This document shows, one piece after another, positions 42,831 to 51,397 of a stretch of 64,000 bases of DNA; position 1 is the stretch's first letter; the number at the start of each line of letters is the position of its first letter. Both the position numbers and the translations under genes were made by a program. The notes under the pieces were generated by a model that saw only the letters and a program-made list of their open reading frames with translations, made no database searches and was not told the origin of the DNA. Origin of the DNA: UBA6176 sp964525755. Lineage in GTDB: Bacteria > Verrucomicrobiota > Verrucomicrobiia > Limisphaerales > UBA9464. Location of the stretch: NCBI GenBank assembly GCA_964525755.1, contig CAZGIK010000010.1:61219-125218 (forward strand), in the 5' to 3' direction.

Positions 42831-43871
42831 TCAGACGCCGAGAAGATGCTCGAGCACCAGCTGGTCCAGGTCCTGGTAGTTGCGGTCGGCGATCAACGCC
42901 TGGGCCTGCTTCTCGGGGAACGAGCGGGCCTTGGCGACCAGCAGTTCGAAGGTCCGCCGCGAGTTCGCCAGATGATGCAGCCAGTGCTCGGGCTTGGTCG
43001 AGCGGAACGGGTGGACGTCGAAACAGACATACTCGCCCTTGCGCCCGTAGCCGTTGCGCTCGAGGGCCCGGACCTGGTTGAAGGCCACCCGGAGGTTGGC
43101 GCTGGCAAAGGGCTTGTCCTGGTCGAACTTGAGCCCGTTCTGGTCGTTCAGGTGGAGGGACCAGAGCTTCCCGAACGCCATCGCGAAGTCGATCTCGTCC
43201 GCCGGATCCAGCCCGGCGAGGATGGCATGCGCGCTCTCGATCACACAGCCCACCCGCTTCGGATCCCGGGTCAGCTGGGCGATGGCGAGCGTGTGGCCGA
43301 TGGTCGGCAGGTAGGCGTGGTCCATCGGCTCGTTCGGCTTGGGCTCGATGGCCAGCCGGATCTTCCGGTCATGGGCCAGAAGCGCGTCGAACGCTTGGAC
43401 CAGGAGGTCGACCGAGCGCCGCCCGTTCTTGGCCTCCCGCAGGTAGGTGCCCTCGCGGGCGAGCCAGAGGACGAGGATGTCGGTGCCGAGGACGTTGGCG
43501 ATGTCGATGGACTGCTTGGAGCGGTCGATGGCGTACCGGCGGTGACGGGCGTCGTTGCTGGTGAAGCCGCCGTCGATCGTCTGCGGGGCGAACCACAGCC
43601 GCGGGGCCACCATCTCCGCCTCGATCCCCTCGCCGTCCAGCCGCTTCTTCAGCTCCCGCGCCTCGCGCAGCACCTGTGCGGGGGACTTGGAGTCGATGTC
43701 CGGCACGGCGTCGTCGTCATGGAACATCATCGCGTCGAACCCCAGCCGCTTGAGGGCGTCGAGCTTCCAGTCGAACGACTGGGGCGGGCGGGTGGTGGGA
43801 CCGTAGGGGTCCTGACCCTCGCTGAAATTCCAGGGACCGGCGCAGAATCGATGGGTGACGGGCTTGGGCAT
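42831..43871 (-). CDS. xylose isomerase-like TIM-barrel protein
   Basis: A 346-aa sugar isomerase/epimerase-type barrel. FCAGPWNFSEGQDPYGPTTRP at the start, ALKRLGFDAMMFHDDDAVP, EMVAPRLWFAPQTIDGGFTSND, IRLAIEPKPNEPMDHAYLPTIGHTLAI (metal ligand Glu), CVIESAHAILAGLDPADEIDFAMAFGKLWSLHLNDQNG (Glu, His, Asp) and YVCFDVHPFRSTKP match Planctomycete/Verrucomicrobial 'xylose isomerase' proteins. True xylose isomerases are about 435 aa and have an N-terminal F-x-F-H-D region; the shorter length leaves the substrate open, with an isomerase or epimerase the likely class. Divergent from UPF0261. Confidence 0.8.
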   Translation of the reverse strand: MPKPVTHRFCAGPWNFSEGQDPYGPTTRPPQSFDWKLDALKRLGFDAMMFHDDDAVPDIDSKSPAQVLREARELKKRLDGEGIEAEMVAPRLWFAPQTIDGGFTSNDARHRRYAIDRSKQSIDIANVLGTDILVLWLAREGTYLREAKNGRRSVDLLVQAFDALLAHDRKIRLAIEPKPNEPMDHAYLPTIGHTLAIAQLTRDPKRVGCVIESAHAILAGLDPADEIDFAMAFGKLWSLHLNDQNGLKFDQDKPFASANLRVAFNQVRALERNGYGRKGEYVCFDVHPFRSTKPEHWLHHLANSRRTFELLVAKARSFPEKQAQALIADRNYQDLDQLVLEHLLGV

Positions 43872-43912
43872 GGCGATGAACCCGGGGACGGTATCGGGAC
43901 CCGGCCGGGCGG

Positions 43913-43944
43913 GCCAAGGGCAAAGGCGCCGGTTGCCGCTTGGC
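43913..43944. promoter_or_regulatory. long inverted repeat in a divergent promoter region
   Basis: GCCAAG GGCAA (43913-43923) is complementary to TTGCC (43933-43937) plus CTTGGC (43939-43944) with a single bulged G at 43938: 11 base pairs around a 9-base loop. It lies between the isomerase-like gene (start 43871) and the UPF0261 gene (start 43985). No uridine tract, so operator or 5' UTR structure is more likely than a terminator. Confidence 0.45.
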
Positions 43945-43984
43945 CGCCGCCCGGCGCGCCCGGTAGGCTCCCGGCCATCATCCT

Positions 43985-45211
43985 ATGGCCACCATCGCGG
44001 TTCTCGGCACGTTCGACACCAAGGGCGACGAACATGGGTACGTGGCGGACCTGATCCGTCGCCGCGGCCACCAGACCCTCCTGATCGACGTCGGCACGCT
44101 CGACACCCCCCGGCTCACGCCGGACATCCCCCGGGCCGAGGTGGCGGCGGCGGTGGGTGCGGACCTGGACGGGGTGGTGGCGCGACGGGACCGCGGTGAG
44201 GCGGTGGCGCTCATGGCCCGGGGCGCGCCGGAGGTCCTGCTCCGGTTGCAGCGCGAGGGGCGGATCGACGCGGTCATCTCCCTCGGGGGCGGCGGCGGCA
44301 CGGCCATCTGCACCGCGGCCATGCGGGCCCTGCCGCTGGGGTTCCCCAAGCTGATGGTGTCCACCCTCGCCAGCGGCAACACCGCCCCGTACGTGGGCGT
44401 GACGGACATCGTGATGATGCCCAGCGTGGTCGATGTGGCCGGCCTGAACCGCATCTCCCGTCGGCTCCTGGCCCAGGCCGCCGGGGCCGTCTGCGGGATG
44501 GTCGAGGCCCGGGTCCCGGACGGCGCGGCCGACCGCCCGGTCATCGTCGCCTCGCAGTTCGGCAACACCACCCCCTGCGTCACGGAGGCCCGTCGGCTCC
44601 TCGAGGAGGCAGGCAACGAGGTCCTGGTCTTCGCCGCCACCGGCAACGGGGGACGGACGATGGAGTCGATCATCGGGTCGGGGCTGGTGGCCGGGGTCCT
44701 GGACGTGACCACCACCGAGTGGGCCGACCAGCTGGTGGGGGGCGTGCTGGCCGCGGGGCCGACGCGCTGCGAGGCGGCGGCCCGCCACGGCGTCCCGGCC
44801 ATCCTCACCCCGGGATGCCTGGACATGGTGAACTTCGGGGAACCCGCGTCGGTCCCCGACCGGTTCCGCGATCGCCGGTTCTACCACCACAACCCGCAGG
44901 TGACCCTCATGCGGACCACCCCGGAGGAATGCCGGGAGCTGGGCCGGATCCTGGCGGAGAAGTGCAACCTCTCGACCGCCCCGGTGACCGTGCTCCTGCC
45001 GCTGCGTGGCATCAGCGTCATCAGCGCCCCGGGCCAGCCGTTCCATGACCCGGAGGCCGACGCCGCGCTGTTCCGCGCATGGAAGGCCGGTCTGCGGCCG
45101 GACATCCCGGTGGTGGAGGTCGACGCCAACATCAACGACCCCGCCTTCGCCGCCGCCTGCGTGCGGGCACTCCTCGACAACGTCCGGTCGGCCGCGGGCC
45201 GGGCGGGTTAG
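43985..45211 (+). CDS. Tm-1-like ATP-binding protein (UPF0261)
   Basis: A 408-aa protein. VLGTFDTKGDEHGYVADLIRRRGH at the N-terminus, DAVISLGGGGGTAICTAAMRALPLGFPKLMVSTLASGNTAPYVG (glycine-rich nucleotide loop) and VASQFGNTTPCVTEARRLLEEAGNEVLVFAATGNGGRTMESII are diagnostic. ILTPGCLDMVNFG and PLRGISVISAPGQPFHDPEAD complete the family signature. The plant homologue Tm-1 binds viral replication proteins; the bacterial function is unknown, though the gene is often near TIM-barrel enzymes, as here (divergent). The 3' end overlaps the convergent antiporter gene by 4 bases. Confidence 0.94.
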   Translation: MATIAVLGTFDTKGDEHGYVADLIRRRGHQTLLIDVGTLDTPRLTPDIPRAEVAAAVGADLDGVVARRDRGEAVALMARGAPEVLLRLQREGRIDAVISLGGGGGTAICTAAMRALPLGFPKLMVSTLASGNTAPYVGVTDIVMMPSVVDVAGLNRISRRLLAQAAGAVCGMVEARVPDGAADRPVIVASQFGNTTPCVTEARRLLEEAGNEVLVFAATGNGGRTMESIIGSGLVAGVLDVTTTEWADQLVGGVLAAGPTRCEAAARHGVPAILTPGCLDMVNFGEPASVPDRFRDRRFYHHNPQVTLMRTTPEECRELGRILAEKCNLSTAPVTVLLPLRGISVISAPGQPFHDPEADAALFRAWKAGLRPDIPVVEVDANINDPAFAAACVRALLDNVRSAAGRAG

Positions 45212-46461
45212 GATCCGGCAGCCTGGGGAGTTCCCAGGACGCGGCGCACCACCGCCTTGATGGTGAGTCCCTGGAAGAGGATCGAGAAGACCACCAGGAT
45301 GTAGGTCATCCCGAGCACCAGTTCCCGCTCCGGACCGGCCGGGAGCGACAGGGCCAGCGCCACCGAGATCCCGCCCCGCAGCCCGCCCCACGTCATGATC
45401 CGCACCGCGCCGGGCGTGACCGTCCGCCAACGCCGCATCACCGAGACCGGCAGACCGACCGATGCCCACCGGGCCAGCAGCATCACGGGGATGGCAGCCA
45501 GCCCGGCCAGGAACAGCGGACGGGTGAAGGTCAGCACCAGCACCTCGAGCCCGATCAGCACGAAGAGGATCGCGTTGAGGATCTCGTCGACCAGTTCCCA
45601 GAAGGTGTCCAGGCGCTCGCGGGTGGCGTCCGACATCGCGAGGCGCCGGCCCTGGTTCCCGATCATGAGCCCGGCCACGACGATGGCGATGGGGCCCGAG
45701 AGGTGCAGGGCGGTGGCGAGGGTGTAGCCGCCCACCACCAGGGCCAGGGTCAGGAGGACCTCGACCTGGTACTGGTCGACCGACTTCAGCAGGTGGTAGG
45801 TGACCCACCCGAGGGCCAGCCCGAGCAGGGCGCCGCCCACCGCCTCCTGGAGGAACAGGGCGCCGATGTGGACCGGGTCGACCTCGTGTCCGCCCACGGC
45901 GATCTCGGCCAGGACGAGGAACGCCACCACGCCCACGCCGTCGTTGAAGAGCGATTCGCCCGCAATCTTCACCTCGAGGGCCTTCGGCACCCGGATGGTC
46001 TTGAGCAGGCCCAGGACCGCGATCGGGTCGGTGGGCGAGATGATGCTGCCGAACAGGAGGCACCAGGCGTAGTTCAGGGGCAGGCCGAGGGCTCCGAGGA
46101 CCAGGTGGATGGTGGTGCCGAAGATCAGGATGGAGAGCATCACGCCGACCAGGGCCGAGGTGCCGATCACCGCCCGATGGCTGGCGAGGTCGTCGAGGTT
46201 GACGTGCAGCGCGCCGGCGAAGAGCAGGAAGCTCAGCAGGCCGTGCATCAGCGTGTCGTCGAACTCGATCCGCCGCAGCATGTCGGCCGCCAGTTCCGGG
46301 GCGTCCGGCGTGTACTTCCCGGCCACCAGCAGCACCAGCGAGACCACCAGCGAGATGAGCATCACGCCGATGGTCGTCGGCAGCCGGATGAACCGGTGGT
46401 TGACGTAGCTGAACAGCGCCGTGGCGGTCAGCAGGATGGCGAGGATCTGGATGAGGGTCAT
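45208..46461 (-). CDS. CPA1-type Na+/H+ antiporter (NhaP/NHE-like)
   Basis: A 417-aa transporter with about 12 helices. FGSIISPTDPIAVLGLLKTI and AGESLFNDGVGVVAFLVLAEI carry the paired T-D-P and N-D ion-binding motifs of CPA1 antiporters. LSGPIAIVVAGLMIGNQGR and MTWGGLRGGISVALALSLP (the conserved R-G-G loop) complete the family pattern. No C-terminal regulatory domain. It starts 1 base after the stop of the M1 aminopeptidase gene, so the two are cotranscribed, though no functional link is obvious. Confidence 0.94.
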   Translation of the reverse strand: MTLIQILAILLTATALFSYVNHRFIRLPTTIGVMLISLVVSLVLLVAGKYTPDAPELAADMLRRIEFDDTLMHGLLSFLLFAGALHVNLDDLASHRAVIGTSALVGVMLSILIFGTTIHLVLGALGLPLNYAWCLLFGSIISPTDPIAVLGLLKTIRVPKALEVKIAGESLFNDGVGVVAFLVLAEIAVGGHEVDPVHIGALFLQEAVGGALLGLALGWVTYHLLKSVDQYQVEVLLTLALVVGGYTLATALHLSGPIAIVVAGLMIGNQGRRLAMSDATRERLDTFWELVDEILNAILFVLIGLEVLVLTFTRPLFLAGLAAIPVMLLARWASVGLPVSVMRRWRTVTPGAVRIMTWGGLRGGISVALALSLPAGPERELVLGMTYILVVFSILFQGLTIKAVVRRVLGTPQAAGS

Positions 46462-46462
46462 G

Positions 46463-49198
46463 TCAGTCGGCCTTCCGACGGAACCACGGCCGTCGGGCGG
46501 GCTTTCCGGTGGCGGCGGGCCCGGAGGCTTCGGCGCCTTCCCCGGCCTCCCACTGTCGACGGAGCTTCTCCAGCGACTCGCGGAGTTCCTGGTTGTCCTT
46601 CTGGAGTCCGACCACCTCCTGGCGGAGCACGCCCAGGTCGGCGAAGGGGGGGCGGCCGTCCCGGATCGTGGCCACGGCCTTGCGCGCGGCCTCGTCCACC
46701 CCGGGTTCGCCCTGCGTCGCCGCGGCGACGGCCTGGAGCGGTCCGACCGCGCCGGCATCGCCGAGCGCGCCCAACCCGCGGATCGCGGCGATCCGGACCG
46801 CCCGCTTGGGATGGTTCACATGGGCGAGGAGCAGTTCCCGGGTGGCCGACCGGTCGTCGGCCTCGCTGTCGAGAGCCCCGGCGGTTTCCAGGGCGGAGGC
46901 CAGGGTCTCGGTCACCCACGCCGCCCGGTGGCGGTCGACGGCCCCGCGCACCGCGGCGGCGGCGGCCGGGTCGGCGTGCGTCCGCAGCGCCGTCAGCGCG
47001 GCCCGTGCCCGGATGTCGTCGTGGGAGGTCCCGTCCAGTTCGGCCTCCAGCCGCCCGCGCACCGTGTCGCCGGGATGGGTTCCCAGACCGCGCAGCAGGG
47101 CGGCGGCGATCTCGGGATGGGACTCCGAAGCCAGCGCCTCGACGAGGGCGTCGCGGACCGACGGGCGGTAGAACCGGGCGATCCCGTTCCAGACCGCGAG
47201 CCGGACCCGGTCGTCGGACTGCACCCGCGAGTCCATCAGTTCACCGAGGGCGACATCGGAACCGGCCTCCTGCAAGGCCTTGGCGGCGGCGCGTCGGACC
47301 CCGTGGAAGGGGTCCTCGCGGAGCACCCGGCCGATCTGCCGGATCGCCTCGTCGTCCGTCCGGCGCCCGAGTGTCTCGACGGCCCGGAGGCGGCCCACCA
47401 TGTCGTTCGTGGCCGCCAGCAGCCGCGGCAGCATCGCCCGCGGCGGCTCGAACCGGATGTCGGCCAGGAGCGCGAGGTCGGGGTCGACCCGGACGGTCTC
47501 CGGTTGGCCGGGGAGGGCGATGTGGAAGTCCTCCTGCTTCTGATGGACCCGGAGGACCCGGTCGACGGTGCGCCCGGCCACCTCGAACCGGACGGTCAGG
47601 GGGACGTCGAACAGCAGCACCTGGTCGTTCACCTCGTGGGTCTGGGCCACGGTGATCCGCGCCTGCCGGTTGGGTTCGTCCCAGGCGTAGTCGACCTTCA
47701 GGTCGGGATGCCGGGCGTGGTACACGTACTGGTCGAAGAACTTGTCCCAGGAACGTCCGGACACGTCCTCGATCACCCGGACGAGGTCTGCGGTGACGAC
47801 GGACTGGCCGGCGTGCCGTTCGAGGTAGGTGCGGATGCAGCGCCGATACAGGTCTCCGCCCAGCTGGTGGCGGAGCATGTGGAGGATCCACGAACCCTTG
47901 GGATACGCCCGGTAGCCGAACTGTTCCATCGGGTTCCCGTACCGTCGCCAGACGATCGGTGTGCGGTCGTCCCTCGCCCCGAGCACCGCCCGCAGGTTGC
48001 CCAGCATCTCATGCCGGAAATCGTCCTCGCCCAGTGCGTGCCGGGCCTGCAGCGCGTCGTAGTAGGTGGCGAACCCCTCGTTCAGCCAGAGGTGGGCCCA
48101 GTCCTTGCACGTGACGAGGTCCCCGAACCACTGGTGCGCCAGTTCATGGGCCACCAGGCCCCGGCTGCTCCGGGTGGTGCCGAAGTCGTCCGTGTGCAGG
48201 GTCCGGTGGGTGAGGGTCGTGAGGCTGGTGTTCTCCATCCCGCCGGCCGTGAAGTCGTCCACCACCACCTGGTCGTACTTCGCCCACGGGTACGGCACCC
48301 CCAGCTCCTCCTCGAAGAACGCCATCATGCCCGCGGTGCCCCGGAAGGAGTTGGTGGCGGTGGTGATCCGGGAGGGCGGCGTGTGGAAGGCCAGGGGGAT
48401 GTCGCGATGCCGGTCCTCGAGGGTCTCGAGGTGCCCGGCGACCAGGCAGACCAGGTAGGCGACGTGCGGCGTGTCCTGGAGCCAGTGGAACGCGGTGAGT
48501 CCCGTGGCCGGGTCGCGCTCGCGACGGACCAGGCGGCCGTTGGACAACGCCTTCATCCCGTCGGGCAGCCGGCAGGTGACCTCGCTCGTGAACCGATCAT
48601 TGGGGGCGTCGAAACAGGGGAACCAGTGCCGGGCCTCCACCGGCTCGCCCTGGGTCCAGAGGTGGGTGTCGCCCGGGCGGTACCCCTGGGCCGGCGTCCG
48701 GAAGTACAGCCCCTGCCGGGGCGAGGCCCCGTAGGCCACGGTGACGGTCACCTCGGTGCCGAGCGCCACCGGCGGGGAGAAGGTCAGCACCAGACGCCGG
48801 TCGTCATAGGTCCATCCCGCCATCGGCGCACTGGATTCCACCCGGTCGATGCGCAGGTCGACCGCATCGAGTGTCAGCTGTTCCAGCGGACGTGCCACCG
48901 GATGCGCCCGCAGGGTGGTGGTGGCCCGGAGGGTCCGGGACTCGAAGTCCGGGGTGATGTCGATCGCTACATGGCCGATGTCGACCGTCCGGTCGGGGGC
49001 GTAATGCCGGCCGTTGGCCGGGGCGTCGGCGTCGGCGGCCAGAAGCCCATGGGACCCATGGCGGCAGACCAGTCCCTCCAGTCCGGATTCGGCCCGGAGG
49101 ACGGGCAGGGAGAGGAGGGCGAGGAGGCCTCCGAGAAGCATCGACCGGAACGGGACCGCGCTGCGCGGAAACGTCCGGCGGGTGGGGTGCGCCGACAT
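46463..49198 (-). CDS. M1-family zinc aminopeptidase with HEAT-like repeats and coiled-coil end
   Basis: A 911-aa secreted or anchored protease. Signal peptide MLLGGLLALLSLPVLRAES. N-terminal beta domain, then the catalytic domain: DFTAGGMENTSLTTL (G-x-M-E-N exopeptidase motif), VAHELAHQWFGDLVTCKDWAHLWLNEGFATYYDAL (HExxH-x18-E zinc site) and FGYRAYPKGSWILHMLRHQLG with the conserved Tyr. The C-terminal 300 residues are HEAT-like repeats (AIRQIGRVLREDPFHGVRRAAAKALQEAG; VRIAAIRGLGALGDAGAVGPL), an uncommon substitute for the usual ERAP1_C. The last 40 residues form a short coiled coil and basic tail. Cotranscribed with the downstream antiporter. Confidence 0.92.
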   Translation of the reverse strand: MSAHPTRRTFPRSAVPFRSMLLGGLLALLSLPVLRAESGLEGLVCRHGSHGLLAADADAPANGRHYAPDRTVDIGHVAIDITPDFESRTLRATTTLRAHPVARPLEQLTLDAVDLRIDRVESSAPMAGWTYDDRRLVLTFSPPVALGTEVTVTVAYGASPRQGLYFRTPAQGYRPGDTHLWTQGEPVEARHWFPCFDAPNDRFTSEVTCRLPDGMKALSNGRLVRRERDPATGLTAFHWLQDTPHVAYLVCLVAGHLETLEDRHRDIPLAFHTPPSRITTATNSFRGTAGMMAFFEEELGVPYPWAKYDQVVVDDFTAGGMENTSLTTLTHRTLHTDDFGTTRSSRGLVAHELAHQWFGDLVTCKDWAHLWLNEGFATYYDALQARHALGEDDFRHEMLGNLRAVLGARDDRTPIVWRRYGNPMEQFGYRAYPKGSWILHMLRHQLGGDLYRRCIRTYLERHAGQSVVTADLVRVIEDVSGRSWDKFFDQYVYHARHPDLKVDYAWDEPNRQARITVAQTHEVNDQVLLFDVPLTVRFEVAGRTVDRVLRVHQKQEDFHIALPGQPETVRVDPDLALLADIRFEPPRAMLPRLLAATNDMVGRLRAVETLGRRTDDEAIRQIGRVLREDPFHGVRRAAAKALQEAGSDVALGELMDSRVQSDDRVRLAVWNGIARFYRPSVRDALVEALASESHPEIAAALLRGLGTHPGDTVRGRLEAELDGTSHDDIRARAALTALRTHADPAAAAAVRGAVDRHRAAWVTETLASALETAGALDSEADDRSATRELLLAHVNHPKRAVRIAAIRGLGALGDAGAVGPLQAVAAATQGEPGVDEAARKAVATIRDGRPPFADLGVLRQEVVGLQKDNQELRESLEKLRRQWEAGEGAEASGPAATGKPARRPWFRRKAD

Positions 49199-49324
49199 CC
49201 CGGTTCGTGTATCCCGTCGGAGGGGGGTATGTCAGGACCATTCTGGCGGGCACTCCGGCGGGCCGCCCGCCTCCCGTCGCTTCGGGCGATTGACGCCGCC
49301 GCGACGGCTGCGGAGCCTTCGGCC

Positions 49325-50515
49325 ATGCACCCCTTTCGTTGCCTCGCCGTTGTGGCCCTGTCGGTGGTCCTGAGCTCGAGGGCCGACAATCATCCGACGT
49401 TGCCGGGCATCGGCGATTCCATGGAGGCGATGGTCCGGAGTCGGGAGATCGCCGGGGCGGTGACGGTGGTGGTCGGTCGGGACCGGGTGCTGCATCTCGA
49501 ATGCACCGGACTGGCCGATGTGGCGGAGGAGAGGCCGATGAGGCCGGACACGCTCTTCTGGATCGCCTCGATGACGAAACCCGTCACCGGCACCGCCATC
49601 CTCATGCTTCAGGACGAGGGCAGGCTCCATGTCTCTGATCCGGTCGCGAAGTATCTTCCGGAGTTCGCCGACCTGAGGACTCCCTCCGGCAAGCGTGCGG
49701 ACCTCACGATCGCCCACCTCCTCACCCACACCTCGGGTCTGGGAGAGGCTCGGGGCCGGGCGGCGGACGAGGCGAAGGTTCTGGCCGATCTGGTGCCGGT
49801 CTGGGCGTCGACGCCCATGCAGTTCGAGCCGGGCTCACGATGGGGCTACTGCCAGAGCGGGATCAACGCCGCCGGCCGCATCGTGGAGGTCGTCAGCGGC
49901 ATGCCGTTCGACAGGTTCCTCCGGGCGCGGCTCTTCGAACCACTGGGGATGCACCGGACGACCTTCTTTCCGGACGCCGACGCCCGGGCCGCCCTCGTCA
50001 CCGCCTACGCAAAGGACTCCGACACCGGTGAGCTCAAGCCGACGGCGCCGAGGGGGGAATACGGTGTCGCGGGCCGGCCGCCCCTCGGCAACGGTGGGCT
50101 CTTCTCCACCGCGCCGGACTATGCACGTTTCTGCCGGATGCTGCTCAACGGCGGCTCCCTCGAGGGGCGGCGCTACCTGAGTGCCGAGTCGATGAGGTTC
50201 CTGAGCAGGTCGCAGACGCCCGATGGGATGCCGACCGGTTTCTTCCAAGGCGAGGCCCATGGCGGTCGCGGGACGAACTACGGTTGGGGAATCGGGGCAT
50301 GCGTACTCAAGGAACCCCATCCGGGCGCTGCGGAGATGCTGTCTCCCGGCACCTTCGGTCACGGCGGCGCCTGGGGGACCCAGGCATGGATCGATCCGGT
50401 GAAGGGCGTCGCCTACGTGCTCATGGTGCAACGGTCGAACTTCCCCAACAGCGATGCCAGCGACGTGCGCCGCGCCTTCCAGCGGGCGGCGGCGGAGGCT
50501 CTCGGGAGGCGCTGA
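49325..50515 (+). CDS. secreted serine hydrolase, beta-lactamase/class C fold
   Basis: A 396-aa protein with a short signal peptide (FRCLAVVALSVVLSSRA). The serine motif is FWIASMTKPVTGTAI (S-M-T-K). The tyrosine motif region is WGYCQSGINAAGRIVEVVSG, and HGGAWGTQAWID is the third (H-x-G-like) motif. This set is typical of EstB-type esterases and penicillin-binding-protein-like hydrolases, not of true AmpC resistance enzymes. An open frame extends far upstream but there is no homology before the ATG at 49325. Divergent from the M1 gene. Confidence 0.88.
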   Translation: MHPFRCLAVVALSVVLSSRADNHPTLPGIGDSMEAMVRSREIAGAVTVVVGRDRVLHLECTGLADVAEERPMRPDTLFWIASMTKPVTGTAILMLQDEGRLHVSDPVAKYLPEFADLRTPSGKRADLTIAHLLTHTSGLGEARGRAADEAKVLADLVPVWASTPMQFEPGSRWGYCQSGINAAGRIVEVVSGMPFDRFLRARLFEPLGMHRTTFFPDADARAALVTAYAKDSDTGELKPTAPRGEYGVAGRPPLGNGGLFSTAPDYARFCRMLLNGGSLEGRRYLSAESMRFLSRSQTPDGMPTGFFQGEAHGGRGTNYGWGIGACVLKEPHPGAAEMLSPGTFGHGGAWGTQAWIDPVKGVAYVLMVQRSNFPNSDASDVRRAFQRAAAEALGRR

Positions 50516-50534
50516 CGGGAACGCCCGGCCCGGT

Positions 50535-50556
50535 TGGCAAGGAAATCCCTTTGCCA
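50535..50556. terminator. weak hairpin after the serine hydrolase gene
   Basis: TGGCAAGG (50535-50542) pairs with CTTTGCCA (50549-50556), 8 bp including one G-U, loop AAATCC. It lies in the 72-base gap after the hydrolase stop. No uridine tract follows on the plus strand, so it is only a candidate. Confidence 0.3.
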
Positions 50557-50587
50557 GAGGGGCCATCCGGCTGCACGGTGGCCCACC

Positions 50588-51343
50588 GTGACCCGGGTGA
50601 TCCTCGTCCTGCTCGGCTCCTTCGGCCTGGTCCTGACCCTCGCCGTGGCGTTCGTCGTCCTGTACCGGCGGCACGCCCGGCAGTTGCGTCGGCTGAACCG
50701 TTCCCTCGACCAGTTGACCTCCATGGCGGCCAACCGTCGACGGGTCCTCGCCTACCCCCTTCCCAACCGCTGGATCCTCGTCCGCACCAGCAACACCCCG
50801 CACCTCCGGCAGGTGCTGGGACTGGCCAACGAACCGCCGGTCGGCTGGAGCGAAGCCCTGGTCCGGTCGCGGGAACGCGGTGTGTTCGTGTCGGCACCGG
50901 TCGATGGCTGGTCGCTGCTCATCGGCGGGGGCCTTCCCGACCCGGCCACCGATCCCGACCCGGCCTTCCGCTTTCTCATGGGCCTGAGCGGGGAGTTCGG
51001 CGACGTCCAGGCCTTCGGATTGGACCGGGTCCTGAACTTCCACAGCTGGGCACGCTTGCGCGACGGAGCGGTCGTTCGCGCCTATGCGTGGTCGGGGGAG
51101 ACGGTCTGGAACCAGGGGCGCATGACCCTGGATGAACGTCTCCTCGGCCTCTGCTGCTGGGATTACGGCGTCCAGCCCGAGGCGCCGGGCTATGGGGAGG
51201 TGGCCCCCGTGCTCACCAACACCGAGCGGGTCCCGCTGCTGGCTCGGCGCTGGGGATTGGACCTCCTCGCCACCTGCGAAATCCTCCTGTCGCAGGAGGC
51301 GGTGCAGTCCGGACAAGGCGATTCCAGTCCGGACGCCGGCTGA
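50588..51343 (+). CDS. membrane-anchored protein of unknown function
   Basis: A 251-aa protein from a GTG at 50588 (an ATG at 50534 would add 18 residues and begin inside the preceding hairpin). One N-terminal membrane segment: VILVLLGSFGLVLTLAVAFVVLYRR. The rest is soluble: PNRWILVRTSNTPHLRQVLGLANEPPVGWSEALV, GLSGEFGDVQAFGLDRVLNFHSWARLRDGAVVRAYAWSGETVWNQG. The latter part resembles uncharacterised bacterial proteins found in single copy, but I cannot name a domain. Ends just before an intrinsic terminator. Confidence 0.7.
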   Translation: MTRVILVLLGSFGLVLTLAVAFVVLYRRHARQLRRLNRSLDQLTSMAANRRRVLAYPLPNRWILVRTSNTPHLRQVLGLANEPPVGWSEALVRSRERGVFVSAPVDGWSLLIGGGLPDPATDPDPAFRFLMGLSGEFGDVQAFGLDRVLNFHSWARLRDGAVVRAYAWSGETVWNQGRMTLDERLLGLCCWDYGVQPEAPGYGEVAPVLTNTERVPLLARRWGLDLLATCEILLSQEAVQSGQGDSSPDAG

Positions 51344-51349
51344 TGCCGC

Positions 51350-51378
51350 TGTCTGGAACTGGCGTTCCGGACGTTTTT
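51350..51378 (+). terminator. intrinsic terminator between the 251-aa protein gene and terC-like gene
   Basis: GTCTGGAAC (51351-51359) and GTTCCGGAC (51364-51372) form a 9-bp stem with one G-U and a 4-base loop; T51350/G51373 can extend it. TTTTT follows at 51374-51378. It is one of the few clear intrinsic terminators in the window, and sits 19 bases before the next ATG, so an attenuator is also possible. Confidence 0.75.
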
Positions 51379-51397
51379 CCGCATTTTTGCCCCTCCG

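Noticed and set aside
46421..49324. Long plus-strand extension upstream of the serine hydrolase
   Set aside because: Antisense to the M1 aminopeptidase; homology and a signal peptide begin only at the ATG at 49325.
49325..50515. AmpC-type antibiotic resistance beta-lactamase
   Set aside because: The S-x-x-K motif is present, but the Y and third motifs are of the esterase/EstB type and the third lacks K-T-G, so a resistance call is not supported.
51150..51397. yybP-ykoY manganese riboswitch before the terC-like gene
   Set aside because: The gap is only 54 bases and the conserved aptamer sequences are not visible; only the terminator is present.
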